From the NCBI GenBank assembly GCA_963678235.1, contig OY782766.1:1178001-1242000 (forward strand): a DNA stretch of 64,000 nt, in the 5' to 3' direction. This DNA comes from JABMQB01 sp963678235 (lineage in GTDB: Bacteria; Bacteroidota; Bacteroidia; Bacteroidales; Prolixibacteraceae). Every line of letters starts with the position of its first letter. The stretch's first letter is position 1. Under the pieces are notes generated by a model, which ran no database searches, had not been told where the DNA came from, and saw nothing but the letters and a program-made list of their open reading frames with translations. Position numbers and translations under genes: made by a program. Shown piece by piece: positions 27,596 through 37,047 of this stretch.

Positions 27596-29365
27596 TTAAT
27601 ACTTTATTATTTTACGATATTCAAATTGATTATTGTTGAAGGTTGCTTTCACAAGATACATTCCTGTATTAAATTTATGTACGGAATATTTCTTTTGAGT
27701 GTCGGGTCTACTAATAAAATCTATTAATTTCCCAGAAAAGTCATAGATTTCAATTTTCACAATTTTATTAGGGCTGCTAAAACGCACCCAGTTTTTCGAC
27801 GGGTTGGGATATATCCTGAACTCCTGTTCATTCAATACCTCTGCATCAATCGCTGAAATTATATCGTTAGAATTGAGGTAATTTTCGAGGTTACTATAAC
27901 CGTTATCAGCAATCAGTTTAAAATCCGAATTATCTTCTTTATTTAATCCATTTGCATCTTCCCATGCATCGGGCATACCATCGTTATCGGTATCAAATGG
28001 TGCATCTGTTGAAGTTGAATAAACATCCCAGGCTGTGGTACCTTCAGGAGAATTATTTGGAACCAGGTTTTTTTGTGTATCAATAATACCCGATCCAACA
28101 CCTTTTAGAGGCGTATTTTGACCATCAATTTCATAGGCATAACGTACAATTTCCAAATCACCAGTAACTTCATTTATCACCCTTTCATCAATTACATCGC
28201 GCTTCGGAAGAATTGCCCCAACATAGCTAATAACTGAATTATAAGCATCTTCCGCACTTTGCGTATAAGAATCATAATTTTCCAATATACCATCGGATTG
28301 AACATGTTCAGTATCTGAACGAATACTGTCTTTATTGCTGTATTTTATTCCTAACCAATTATCAGTAGTTTTTTCTTCTGACCCTAACATATAATTACCA
28401 TTAACATACCACTTTGCATATCCACAAAGTGTAACTCCACCCCTATTTGTTGAAGGAGCTGCGAAAGAATTTTCTTCGGAAGCCGGACCAGGAATAAAGT
28501 AATTGTTAACTAAATTCACATGACTAAATCCTGTACAATTTGGGGTACCTTCAAATTCCCCTCCATAAATTAAACCACCCCAATTATAATTAACGTTATT
28601 ACGATAGTCTACCAATGCTTCCACATCGTTTTCATTGGAACCATTAATCCGAGGCATTCGCGATCTGTTATGTGCCAATAAATTATGGTGGTACGATGCA
28701 TATTCACCTCCCCATTGGGCAGCATAACCCCTTTCACCTTTTTTATGAATTGAATTGTATAAAGATTCACTTAAAATACACCACTGAACAGTTGTGTAGT
28801 CGTTGCTCGAAAAGTGTGTGGTTTCCTCTATTCCCCAACTCATTGAGCAATGATCGATGATAAAATTAGCACCATTTTCAATTCTTAGTGCTGAGGTTTC
28901 TTCTCCAAGTTCATCGCCCGGACGAAAACGAATATAACGTATAATTAGATTTTCGGATCCACCCAAGTTAACGGTACCTCCGCGAATACAAATTCCATCA
29001 CCCGGCGCAGTTTGTCCGGCAATTGTCATATTGTTGCGTTTTGCCCTAAGTTCGCCTTTTAAATTAATTACACCCCCAACCCTAAATACAATAGTTAAAG
29101 GTTGTTTTAACTTTATCCAACCAAAAAGATCGTTATAAACAGAATCAATACCCTGGTTAAGTGCCCACCGCAAACTACCTTCGGGTGGATTATCTAAATC
29201 ATCTTCGAGATTGGTAACTATCGCTATTTTCCCTTTTTGACCATCACGTCCTCCTGTAGCATATCTGCCATAACCATGTGCTCCGGGAAAAGCCAACTGC
29301 TGAGCATGTACACCTTGAAACCAAAACAACGAAATTGCCAGCAACAAAAATTTGTGTTTAATCAT
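27596..29365 (-). CDS. PL1 pectate lyase with T9SS sorting domain (tandem copy 1)
   Basis: A 589-residue secreted lyase (signal ends at VHAQ), first gene after susD and paralogous to the next gene. Motifs: FPGAHGYGRYATGGRDGQKG, TIAGQTAPGDGICIRGG, LIIRYIRFRPGDE, FIIDHCSMSWGIEE, YRNNVNYNWGG. The C-terminus has DTDNDGMPDAWEDANGL and a T9SS sorting domain (IYPNPSKNWVRFSS, IYDFSGKLIDF, KFNTGMYLVKATF). The two lyases differ mainly in the middle (about residues 260-340) and in the tail. A hairpin between susD and this gene (29416-29445) may lower its expression relative to susCD. Confidence 0.92.
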   Translation of the reverse strand: MIKHKFLLLAISLFWFQGVHAQQLAFPGAHGYGRYATGGRDGQKGKIAIVTNLEDDLDNPPEGSLRWALNQGIDSVYNDLFGWIKLKQPLTIVFRVGGVINLKGELRAKRNNMTIAGQTAPGDGICIRGGTVNLGGSENLIIRYIRFRPGDELGEETSALRIENGANFIIDHCSMSWGIEETTHFSSNDYTTVQWCILSESLYNSIHKKGERGYAAQWGGEYASYHHNLLAHNRSRMPRINGSNENDVEALVDYRNNVNYNWGGLIYGGEFEGTPNCTGFSHVNLVNNYFIPGPASEENSFAAPSTNRGGVTLCGYAKWYVNGNYMLGSEEKTTDNWLGIKYSNKDSIRSDTEHVQSDGILENYDSYTQSAEDAYNSVISYVGAILPKRDVIDERVINEVTGDLEIVRYAYEIDGQNTPLKGVGSGIIDTQKNLVPNNSPEGTTAWDVYSTSTDAPFDTDNDGMPDAWEDANGLNKEDNSDFKLIADNGYSNLENYLNSNDIISAIDAEVLNEQEFRIYPNPSKNWVRFSSPNKIVKIEIYDFSGKLIDFISRPDTQKKYSVHKFNTGMYLVKATFNNNQFEYRKIIKY

Positions 29366-29415
29366 CTTGTAGTTTTTCTGTTATCCTTATTTGAAAGTTG
29401 TACACTTAAAAAAGA

Positions 29416-29445
29416 AGAACCGTCCCTTTTTAAGAGAACGGTTCT
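29416..29445 (-). terminator. Hairpin between susD and the first PL1 gene
   Basis: AGAACCGT (29416-29423) pairs perfectly with ACGGTTCT (29438-29445), loop 14 bases. On the minus strand the stem is followed by TCTTTTTT. It lies just after the susD stop (29466), so it may be a partial terminator that lets susCD be made in excess over the enzymes. Confidence 0.6.
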
Positions 29446-29465
29446 CTCAGTTTAACCTATTTATA

Positions 29466-31337
29466 CTATTCTGCCAGTGGGTCGAAAGTTCCGTTTAGCC
29501 ATCCGAGTGTTTGTTCTACAGCAACACTCTTTTGTAACATTGACGATGGAACAGCAAAGAAATCATATAATGCTTTATAATCCAGTTCAATATTCTGTCC
29601 CTGATATAGATCCATCTTACGAACAGAAGTTGTCCAGTATGTTTTTACACTGTTCGGATCGTTCATGTCAATATGCCCAAACTGATAAGCAGTATCTATT
29701 CTCATTATGCCGTAATAGGGTGATGTCTTATCGGTTATAGCTCTTCCCCAGGATCCATTAGCTCTGTATGACAGACCTAGTCTCTGTGTTCCGTTCAGCA
29801 TCTTTACATTGTTCCCCAAATCTTCTCTATACATTTTTCGCCGTCTTAGGTCCCAGTACCTTTTATTCTCAAAGGCAAACTCAACCTGACGTTCGATCAT
29901 AATTAACTCTCGAAGCTCTTCTTTTGAAACGGAATTTGAAATTCCAAATTCACCTCCTCCTGATTCTATACCAGCACGCTCACGAATAGCCCTAACATTT
30001 GTTAATGCCTCACTCTGGTTGCCAAGTTCATTTGCACACTCAGCCAAGTTTAGCATTACCTCTGCATATCTTAATTCGATCCATGCTGTACTTGTTTGAC
30101 CAATATCAACCCTTGCTATATTAGGATCGGTTGCTTTTTTGTTATAAAAACCGGTACCTGGCACACGATTACCTTCCGTAGAATTTCGGAAACACCAAAC
30201 CACTGAAGATTCACGTCCATTCATGTTCCACTCGGAACCATTGTATGCGATAGTTGCATAAAAACGGGGATCACGATCCTTCCAAAACAGTGTCTCATCG
30301 TACCCTGATTCAGCATCGTTAATTAACTTGCCATTTGCCATTGGAAATGCCTGCACCAAATTCCAGGTAGGAGTATACCCAGATCCACCACCGCCAGAAT
30401 AAGGACGTACTGAGTTTTCCCAACCATGTGTATAATCACTTCCTGCATCTAAACTATATCTGCGATATATAACAGCTTCAACATTTGCTAATACGTTGCT
30501 AGTAAAAATTGTACTGAAATTAGGATGCAAGGCTCTTGGGACAGACATCTGAGACAATAAATCAACAGCTTGCTTGTTTGCATCGTATGCCCTTTGCCAT
30601 CTTGTTTGATCATTATTAGGGTTGAACATAGGGCTTGCCCATGCTAAAAGAATACGCCCCTTAAAAGCTGCTGCTGCCCCACTGTTTATCCTCCCTTTGT
30701 CTTCTGTTTGAGTCCACTCAATAGGAAGATCAGCAATTGCCTGATCTAAATCTGCAATTATCTCATTTATCGCGTCTTTTGTTTTCGAACGTGGTACATC
30801 CAAAGCTTCTGAACCTTCGTATGGGTCTTGTGCCTCTTTGATAATTGGAACACCTCCATGGTGCTTAACAATCTCCCAATAACGCCATGCGCGCAGAAAT
30901 AAAGCCTGACCGCGAAGTGGCGCTTTAACTGCTTCATCCACTGGGGCATCTTCAATACCTTCCAAACAAATATTTATTCGTCGGATCAATTGGTATTTAT
31001 CTTTATGAAAATATTCTGACACTGCCCCTATAGTGCTCTCTGATGCAAAACCATAAAGTAAATCCGTAATACTCTGACTAGTTGAGAAAGTCTCATCAGT
31101 GTATGCTGCATGTCCCCCGAATCCATAACCATCATCTCCTGTATTCGGCATGTTTTTATAGTACAAATTGTTAATGTATAATTCTATCTGGCTTGCATCC
31201 TCCCAAATCCTATCGTCAAGCTTTGTTAAGTCATTTTTGTCTAATACTTTTTCACACGAGAAAAGAAGTACTGACATAAAACCAATTAGCAAATACTGCT
31301 TGAAATTAATTTGTTTTATTTTATCAATTTTATTCAT
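29466..31337 (-). CDS. SusD/RagB-like surface glycan-binding lipoprotein
   Basis: A 623-residue lipoprotein (lipobox LLFSC, Cys28). Features of the RagB/SusD family: N-terminal helices with ELYINNLYYKN, APLRGQALFLRAWRYWEIVKHHGGVPII, the TPR-like middle, and the C-terminal LAECANELGNQSEALTNVRAIRERAG and FAFENKRYWDLRRRKM. SusD proteins bind oligosaccharides on the cell surface and cap the SusC barrel. It follows the SusC gene at 31373 by 35 bases and precedes two PL1 lyases and a CE8 esterase, so homogalacturonan oligosaccharides are the probable ligand. It is the only SusD in the window although there are two SusC genes. Confidence 0.95.
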   Translation of the reverse strand: MNKIDKIKQINFKQYLLIGFMSVLLFSCEKVLDKNDLTKLDDRIWEDASQIELYINNLYYKNMPNTGDDGYGFGGHAAYTDETFSTSQSITDLLYGFASESTIGAVSEYFHKDKYQLIRRINICLEGIEDAPVDEAVKAPLRGQALFLRAWRYWEIVKHHGGVPIIKEAQDPYEGSEALDVPRSKTKDAINEIIADLDQAIADLPIEWTQTEDKGRINSGAAAAFKGRILLAWASPMFNPNNDQTRWQRAYDANKQAVDLLSQMSVPRALHPNFSTIFTSNVLANVEAVIYRRYSLDAGSDYTHGWENSVRPYSGGGGSGYTPTWNLVQAFPMANGKLINDAESGYDETLFWKDRDPRFYATIAYNGSEWNMNGRESSVVWCFRNSTEGNRVPGTGFYNKKATDPNIARVDIGQTSTAWIELRYAEVMLNLAECANELGNQSEALTNVRAIRERAGIESGGGEFGISNSVSKEELRELIMIERQVEFAFENKRYWDLRRRKMYREDLGNNVKMLNGTQRLGLSYRANGSWGRAITDKTSPYYGIMRIDTAYQFGHIDMNDPNSVKTYWTTSVRKMDLYQGQNIELDYKALYDFFAVPSSMLQKSVAVEQTLGWLNGTFDPLAE

Positions 31338-31372
31338 GATATTATTCGTTTATTTCTATTAATATGGAGTTC

Positions 31373-34300
31373 CTAAATCTTCAAGTTTATTCCTAAACTA
31401 AAAGTTCTTAGCAAAGGATATGTATTATATCTTGCAATTGCATCTTCCTTATAATCGAAAGCTGAAATTGGAGACCATAAATTAGTACCTGCGAAGAAAA
31501 TCCGGAAACTACTTACACCCCAGTTTTTAGAGATTTTTGCGGGCAATGTATAAGAAACATTTAAGTTTTTAAGTCTTAGTTGATAAATATCCTTCATCCA
31601 GAAAGTAGATACCCACTGGTTTGATGTTGCATAAAAGGGGCTAGGATATTTTGCATTAGGGTTTTCTGGTGTCCAAAAATCAGACCAGAAAGCTGGTGAA
31701 TTTTCTGCAACTATCACACCTCCATTTTCTTCGGCAACAGGAGACATACGAGCCAGTTTATCCACAACATAATTATTTATGCCATAAGAAGCCGACCAAA
31801 GCATACTTACACTCAAATCTTTCCATCCATAACTCATAGAAATATTGGTTGGTAAAAAATGTTTCCAGGACAATACATCTCCTAAACGTTCAACAAATTT
31901 TTTATCATATTCATCAATATTACCATCCGCTTCAAAAACGGTTCGTGGTTCTCCTTCACTCTGATTCCCCATTCTACCTATATCTTCAAAATGAAAAGCA
32001 CCAAGACCTGCCGGGCGACCGTCAATAAGGTAGCCATGTCCCCATTTTTCCATCCAATCAGCATTAATAGCATCTAACTGCTCCTGTGTCCTGATTATTC
32101 CATTGCTAATTAAACCTTCTTCACGACCTGCTGCACTTGTGCTTATACCTATTGGATATCTGAAATCATTCTCAGGATATGCTGTAGGTCTTTCAATAAC
32201 ACGGTTGGTAGCATAAGAGAAATTACCACTTATACTCCAATACATATCGTTATTTATTTTACCTCGATACCCCATACTCATGTCAAATCCCCAGGCTTCC
32301 AGACGTCCAATATTTTCTCCTGGCATTTGTCCAAGTCCTGCAGTTTCAGCAAATTCTACTGTACGTTGATCAAGGATATCATATTGATAGGTGTAAAATG
32401 CATCGGCAGTTACACTTAACCTGCTATCCAGAAATTTTAAATCCAATCCAAGGTTGTGCATCAATGACTTTTCCCAGGTTACTCCCGAACTTATTACATC
32501 GGTTTTTCCTCCGATGCCGATACCTATTGATGGATTATTATCACCAAATATGTAATGATCCGAAGAAAGGCTGTATGTTCTTAAATATTCGTAGGACGAT
32601 ACGGATGCAAATCCGGTTAATCCCATGGAAAACCTGATTTTAGCGAAATCAAGAAATGGAAGCCTATCTTTCACAAAATCTTCTTGAGTAGCTACCCAGC
32701 CAATTGATACTGCGGGGAATAATCCTTTTCGTTGCCCCGGGGCAAATTTGGTTGTGGTTTCATACCTAAATGTTGATTCAAGAAGATATTTATCGTCGTA
32801 AGAATAATTTAACCTAAACACCGAGCCATAATCGCCGCTTTCGCTCATGCTTCCTGAGGCGGTGGAGGTTAAGAAAGCCTGCTGAAGCTCAAGTCCATAT
32901 GTTTGAATATCTTCTGTTGTAGCATTAAACCCATAACCTTCGCTTTCAGATTGTTCATAAGTTAAAAATGAAGAGATATCATGTTTCCCAAATTTTCTTG
33001 CATAGTTTAAACTAAGGTTTAACTGGTAGCTTTGACCATGTGAATATCCCTCTGATATCCTGTTTTTATTAGTCTGGGTTGAAACTGCAGTAATTTCGTC
33101 ACTAAGAATGTATTTGAATTCTTCCGATGGATGACCAAACTGGTATAGGTCATAAGGTACCATGTATTCTTTTGAATAACTATGGGATTCTCTGCGACTA
33201 AAAGATGCACTAGCCTTTAAACCCTTCAACTTCTGAAAATCATAGGATACTCTTAGGTTTAGGGTATTTCCTTTGTCTACGTTTCTTTTATAACTATCCG
33301 TATCAAACAAATACAAAATATTATTGCCCCCGTTTGCTACAGGAAGGCCATTAATATAAGCCGGTGTCCATTTGGGTGTTTGCAGAAGGCTTTGAAATAA
33401 TCCCTCCATTGTGTTGCCTCCTTTTGCCGACAGATATGGTCTTTTAAAATCGCGACTATCCAACGAGACGGTAGCAGATACAGATATTGCATCTGTAACA
33501 TTAGCATCTATGCCCAACCGATAGGAATATTTACCCACTCCCAATTCAGGGAAGTTACCTTCGGTATACATATAGTTACCACCAGCATAATATTTCACCC
33601 TATCAGATCCTCCTGAAAAGTTAATAGAATGCTTTGTTACCATTGATTTTTGCCAAGCTTCATCTAACCAATTATAATCTAAATTCTTCATTTCTTCAAG
33701 CTCAGCTGCGGGCATCACTATATCAGGGTCATCAATGTACCTGGCGTTAATAGCGCGAGCCATGTCATATGCACTCATCATTTCTGTTTGAGTGGTGGCG
33801 TCCATGATACCGTAACTTCCTGAGTAGCTAATTTTCAATTTGCCCTCTTTCCCGCGTTTTGTTTTAATAAGTACAACCCCGTTTGCACCTTTGCTTCCAT
33901 ATACGGCAGCAGATGCATCCTTTAATACGGAGAAACTTTCGATGTCGCTTGGATCTAACATGTCGAAATTTTCCTGAGATACCTCGAACCCATCCACAAT
34001 ATATAATGGAGCAGGGTCTTTAGCGCCTGCACCTGAGTTGCCAAAAGTTGTTGTGGCCCGAATTTTCACTCTGGTCGATGCTCCGGGCATTCCTGTCGGT
34101 TGTGCAGGGGAAACGGAAACTCCTGGCATCCTTCCTTCCAATAATTGTGTTAAGTTCGGAACTGGAAAGTCTTCTACTTCTTTAGCCGAAATACTAGATA
34201 CAGATCCCAATAAATTTGCTCTTTTAACTTCGCCATACCCAACAACTACCACTTCATCAAGGTCAGTTGCAGTTTCACGAAGTCTAACATTAATAAGTTG

Positions 34301-34627
34301 TTTACCCATTATTGGAATATATTTTACGTTGAATCCAATAAAGGAAATCATTAAGGTGTCGTTTTCATTCGCTGTTATTGCAAAGCGCCCATCAATGTCT
34401 GTTACTGTTCCTCTAGTGGTATTTGCAATTACCACATTCACCCCGACCATTGTTTCACCATTTTCATCAGTAACATATCCTGAAACGTCAATAGGATTGT
34501 TTGTCTGTGAAAAAAGAGAAGAAATGAATAATAGCTGAACCAGAAATATTAGTAAAGGCTTTTTCCTTTTCTTAATAAATCTAAAGATTTTCATTTCCTC
34601 AGTTTGGAAAAATTGTATAATTTTCAT
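31373..34627 (-). CDS. SusC-like TonB-dependent receptor (paired with SusD)
   Basis: A 1084-residue outer-membrane receptor; the ATG at 34594 is an alternative start giving a shorter signal peptide (...LFISSLFSQ). Domain order: carboxypeptidase-like regulatory domain (IDVSGYVTDENGETMVGVNVV), DEVVVVGYGEVKRANLLGSVSSI, plug (LEGRMPGVSVSPAQPTG, LYIVDGFEVSQENFD, LKDASAAVYGSKGANGVVLIKTKRG), and a long beta-barrel ending SLGINLKI. It imports oligosaccharides with energy from TonB-ExbBD. It is the first gene of the homogalacturonan cluster. The 316 bases upstream show no LacI-type operator, so this cluster is probably driven by the hybrid regulator or another activator. Very similar to the orphan SusC at 20705-23902. 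Confidence 0.95.
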   Translation of the reverse strand: MKIIQFFQTEEMKIFRFIKKRKKPLLIFLVQLLFISSLFSQTNNPIDVSGYVTDENGETMVGVNVVIANTTRGTVTDIDGRFAITANENDTLMISFIGFNVKYIPIMGKQLINVRLRETATDLDEVVVVGYGEVKRANLLGSVSSISAKEVEDFPVPNLTQLLEGRMPGVSVSPAQPTGMPGASTRVKIRATTTFGNSGAGAKDPAPLYIVDGFEVSQENFDMLDPSDIESFSVLKDASAAVYGSKGANGVVLIKTKRGKEGKLKISYSGSYGIMDATTQTEMMSAYDMARAINARYIDDPDIVMPAAELEEMKNLDYNWLDEAWQKSMVTKHSINFSGGSDRVKYYAGGNYMYTEGNFPELGVGKYSYRLGIDANVTDAISVSATVSLDSRDFKRPYLSAKGGNTMEGLFQSLLQTPKWTPAYINGLPVANGGNNILYLFDTDSYKRNVDKGNTLNLRVSYDFQKLKGLKASASFSRRESHSYSKEYMVPYDLYQFGHPSEEFKYILSDEITAVSTQTNKNRISEGYSHGQSYQLNLSLNYARKFGKHDISSFLTYEQSESEGYGFNATTEDIQTYGLELQQAFLTSTASGSMSESGDYGSVFRLNYSYDDKYLLESTFRYETTTKFAPGQRKGLFPAVSIGWVATQEDFVKDRLPFLDFAKIRFSMGLTGFASVSSYEYLRTYSLSSDHYIFGDNNPSIGIGIGGKTDVISSGVTWEKSLMHNLGLDLKFLDSRLSVTADAFYTYQYDILDQRTVEFAETAGLGQMPGENIGRLEAWGFDMSMGYRGKINNDMYWSISGNFSYATNRVIERPTAYPENDFRYPIGISTSAAGREEGLISNGIIRTQEQLDAINADWMEKWGHGYLIDGRPAGLGAFHFEDIGRMGNQSEGEPRTVFEADGNIDEYDKKFVERLGDVLSWKHFLPTNISMSYGWKDLSVSMLWSASYGINNYVVDKLARMSPVAEENGGVIVAENSPAFWSDFWTPENPNAKYPSPFYATSNQWVSTFWMKDIYQLRLKNLNVSYTLPAKISKNWGVSSFRIFFAGTNLWSPISAFDYKEDAIARYNTYPLLRTFSLGINLKI

Positions 34628-34943
34628 GAAAATAGGTTTAAATTATTATTTATTGTTTTAATATATCTAGTTTATCTTTCATCGAAAGCCTTGCTTTTCT
34701 TTAAAAGATTAAATCTTTTCATGTTTATTGATTATTCTATATTTAGTTATAATTGGGTTCCATTTTTCTTAATTTCCATTGTCTTCTTTTTTTGTAGCTA
34801 AAGTGCCAATGGTTTTAAAATTATAAGTACCTAATTTCTTTATGACATAATCAGGCTGTCCAAAAAAACAAATAAAGCCGAGACCAAATTTACAAGTCCA
34901 AATTCTTCTCAATACCGCTTCCTGAACAACCCCATTTTCTAGT

Positions 34944-35963
34944 TTAGTTTATTAAAACCTTAGATGTTTTTATTACATCGTTTACCTTTGCTCTAACAAA
35001 ATAAATTCCTTCTCGAACATTATCTAATTGAAGGTAATTCGTATGTTGCGCTGACAAAACTTTTTTCCCTGACAGGTTATATACATCAATATTCGCGAGC
35101 TTTGATACCCGAATTGATTTCCCATATGAGAATACTTTAAAATCATTTAATATTTTATCTCCAATAGCAGTTTGAACTTTGAGCGTTCCATGCACTTTTA
35201 TATCATGTATTCTTGGCGTTTGTCCTCCCGCTTCTCTAAAACGAAGCATTACATTATCTGTCCAAATTCCGTCCTCCCATACCATTCCATATCCAGAAGG
35301 TTCGCAACGATATTCATTAAATGTTTTTACAGGCTCTCCAAAACTAAAATCTTTTGTAAAGCTTGCCATAAAATTCTCTCCTGGTTGATAACGAAGTGTA
35401 TCCCAAGTATTTCCATCGTCTAGACTTATCTCCAGCATAACTCCTCGTTTACGACCTCCGGTACTTGAATGTGTCCATTGAATGATCTCTACATATTCAA
35501 GTTGTCTTAAGTCCAGAATCATATATCCTCTTATAGTTGGTACTGAAGAATACACATTATCTTCCCTACTTATTTCAACAAAACCATCAGAAACATTTTG
35601 TGTGTTTTCTGATGCGTTTTTATAAGCATAGGCAGAAGACCATTCAGGCGCGAACGCACATTGTTTAAATACGTATTTTGCCTTTGAAAATTGAGAACCC
35701 AGAAACGGAATTTCCAAAGAATCTTCTTTATACCCAAAAATAACATCTCCAGAAACAGGATCAATAGAATTTTCGCTATTCCCTGAATCTGGATTGTTAT
35801 CCGTATGAAAGAAAGAAAAACCCATAAAGTTTTCGTTCAATACCAAAGGTTCACTTGGGAAAAGATTTCCCCAGCCAGTTCCTATCCCATCATCCTGACT
35901 GTAAGCCTTAAATCCACATACGAAAACAATAAAAACGAATAAGGTAATAATCCTTTCTTTCAT
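34944..35963 (-). CDS. Secreted T9SS protein of unknown family, paralog 1 of 3
   Basis: A 339-residue secreted protein (signal ends at AYSQ). I do not recognise the family. Residues about 25-265 are shared with the proteins at 35995-37014 and 47811-48839: GTGWGNLFPSEPLVLNENFMGF, GNSENSIDPVSGDVIFGY, KQCAFAPEW, NVSDGFVEISR, YMILDLRQLEYVEIIQWTHSSTGG, LEISLDDGNTWDTLRYQ, GYGMVWEDGIWTDNVMLRF and PRIHDIKVHG. The pattern suggests an all-beta, jelly-roll or ConA-like fold. Residues about 275-339 are a T9SS sorting domain (VFSYGKSIRV, YNLSGKKVLS, VREGIYFVRAK). It follows the next paralog by 31 bases, downstream of the SSS operon region. A surface carbohydrate-binding or pectin-active role is possible but only inferred from neighbours. 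Confidence 0.6.
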   Translation of the reverse strand: MKERIITLFVFIVFVCGFKAYSQDDGIGTGWGNLFPSEPLVLNENFMGFSFFHTDNNPDSGNSENSIDPVSGDVIFGYKEDSLEIPFLGSQFSKAKYVFKQCAFAPEWSSAYAYKNASENTQNVSDGFVEISREDNVYSSVPTIRGYMILDLRQLEYVEIIQWTHSSTGGRKRGVMLEISLDDGNTWDTLRYQPGENFMASFTKDFSFGEPVKTFNEYRCEPSGYGMVWEDGIWTDNVMLRFREAGGQTPRIHDIKVHGTLKVQTAIGDKILNDFKVFSYGKSIRVSKLANIDVYNLSGKKVLSAQHTNYLQLDNVREGIYFVRAKVNDVIKTSKVLIN

Positions 35964-35994
35964 ATCTTCATTTTTTATTTTGCCTTTTGATTGA

Positions 35995-37014
35995 TTACCT
36001 CACAAATACTTTGGTTGTTTTTAATTTATTCCCGGCTTGTGCTTTCACAATATACACCCCATCGTTTAAATCAACCGTTGATACTGTATGTGAATTCTCG
36101 ACCGCTCGTACCAATGCACCAGCTATGTTGTAAATTTTCACATTTGCAGGTTCCGATATTCGAATAAATCTATCATAGCTATGAATCTTTAAACCGTTGA
36201 TACCTAAATCATCGGCAGAACTTGGATTACCTGGATCAAGAACGGTACCGTACACTTTAAGATCATGAATTCTGGGAACTTGATTTGGAGAAATACCAAA
36301 ACGCAACATTACGTTTGACGCCCATAGTCCATCTTCCCATACCATACCATAGGCAGATTCCTGACAGTTATAAAAGCTTTCCATCCTTGTTGGCCCTGTT
36401 ATATCAGAAGTATAGAACGATCCTGTTCTTCCATCACTTAACTGCATACGTAATGTATCCCAGGTTAAACTATCATCGATACTGTATTCCAGCAATACTC
36501 CACGCTTGGTTCCTCCGCAACTTGAATGTGTGTACTGAACAATTTCCACATAATCAAGTTCTCTTAAATCAACAATAAAATACCCTTGAATTTCACCAGG
36601 TTCACTTCCATAGGTCCTGCTAATTTCAACAAAGCCATCTGAAACATTAGGAGTATTATCCGTTGCATTTTTATATGCATATGCAGTTGGCCATTCCGGG
36701 GCAAATGCACACTGGTAACAATCAAAATGAGCTTGTGATGCCTGTGCTCCAATGTATCTTACATCCCATTTACGGTTGGTATAGCCCATAATAATCTCTT
36801 GGGTAGCCGGATCAATTGAGTTATTACTATTTCCTGCATCCGGCACATCGTCAGAGTGAAAGAAGTCATAACTTTGGAAGTTATCGTCAACAACCAGAGG
36901 TTCGCTAGGGAATAAATTTCCCCAACCTGTACCTGTTCCCAAATCAACTTGAGAATAAGAAGTTAAACAAAAGCCAAAAACGGCCAAAATCAAAGTAAAA
37001 ATTTTTCCATACAT
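35995..37014 (-). CDS. Secreted T9SS protein of unknown family, paralog 2 of 3
   Basis: A 339-residue secreted protein (signal ends at SYSQ). Same family as 34944-35963, with GTGWGNLFPSEPLVVDDNF, GNSNNSIDPATQEIIMGY, YQCAFAPEW, NVSDGFVEISR, FIVDLRELDYVEIVQYTHSSCGG, LEYSIDDSLTWDTLRMQ and YGMVWEDGLWASNVMLRFG. Conserved Cys in CAFAPEW and in the Y/R-C segment before YGMVWED suggest a disulfide. Tail: T9SS sorting domain (IHSYDRFIRISEPANVKIYNIAG, LNDGVYIVKAQA). It starts 33 bases after the SSS symporter stop, so it may be the continuation of the catabolic operon into exported proteins. Confidence 0.6.
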   Translation of the reverse strand: MYGKIFTLILAVFGFCLTSYSQVDLGTGTGWGNLFPSEPLVVDDNFQSYDFFHSDDVPDAGNSNNSIDPATQEIIMGYTNRKWDVRYIGAQASQAHFDCYQCAFAPEWPTAYAYKNATDNTPNVSDGFVEISRTYGSEPGEIQGYFIVDLRELDYVEIVQYTHSSCGGTKRGVLLEYSIDDSLTWDTLRMQLSDGRTGSFYTSDITGPTRMESFYNCQESAYGMVWEDGLWASNVMLRFGISPNQVPRIHDLKVYGTVLDPGNPSSADDLGINGLKIHSYDRFIRISEPANVKIYNIAGALVRAVENSHTVSTVDLNDGVYIVKAQAGNKLKTTKVFVR

Positions 37015-37047
37015 GATAAATTAATTTAGTAGTTAATAAAAAAAATG

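Noticed and set aside
34594..34627. Choosing the later ATG as certain start of the SusC gene
   Set aside because: Both starts give usable signal peptides and neither has a clear ribosome binding site; left open.
34770..34940. Open frame of about 58 codons on the minus strand upstream of susC, containing RRIWTCKFGLGFICFFGQPD, with AGGCTGTCC-like bases nearby
   Set aside because: No start codon and no recognisable family; the bases only loosely recall insertion-sequence ends, and no inverted partner was found. The rest of this 316-base gap holds nothing I can identify.
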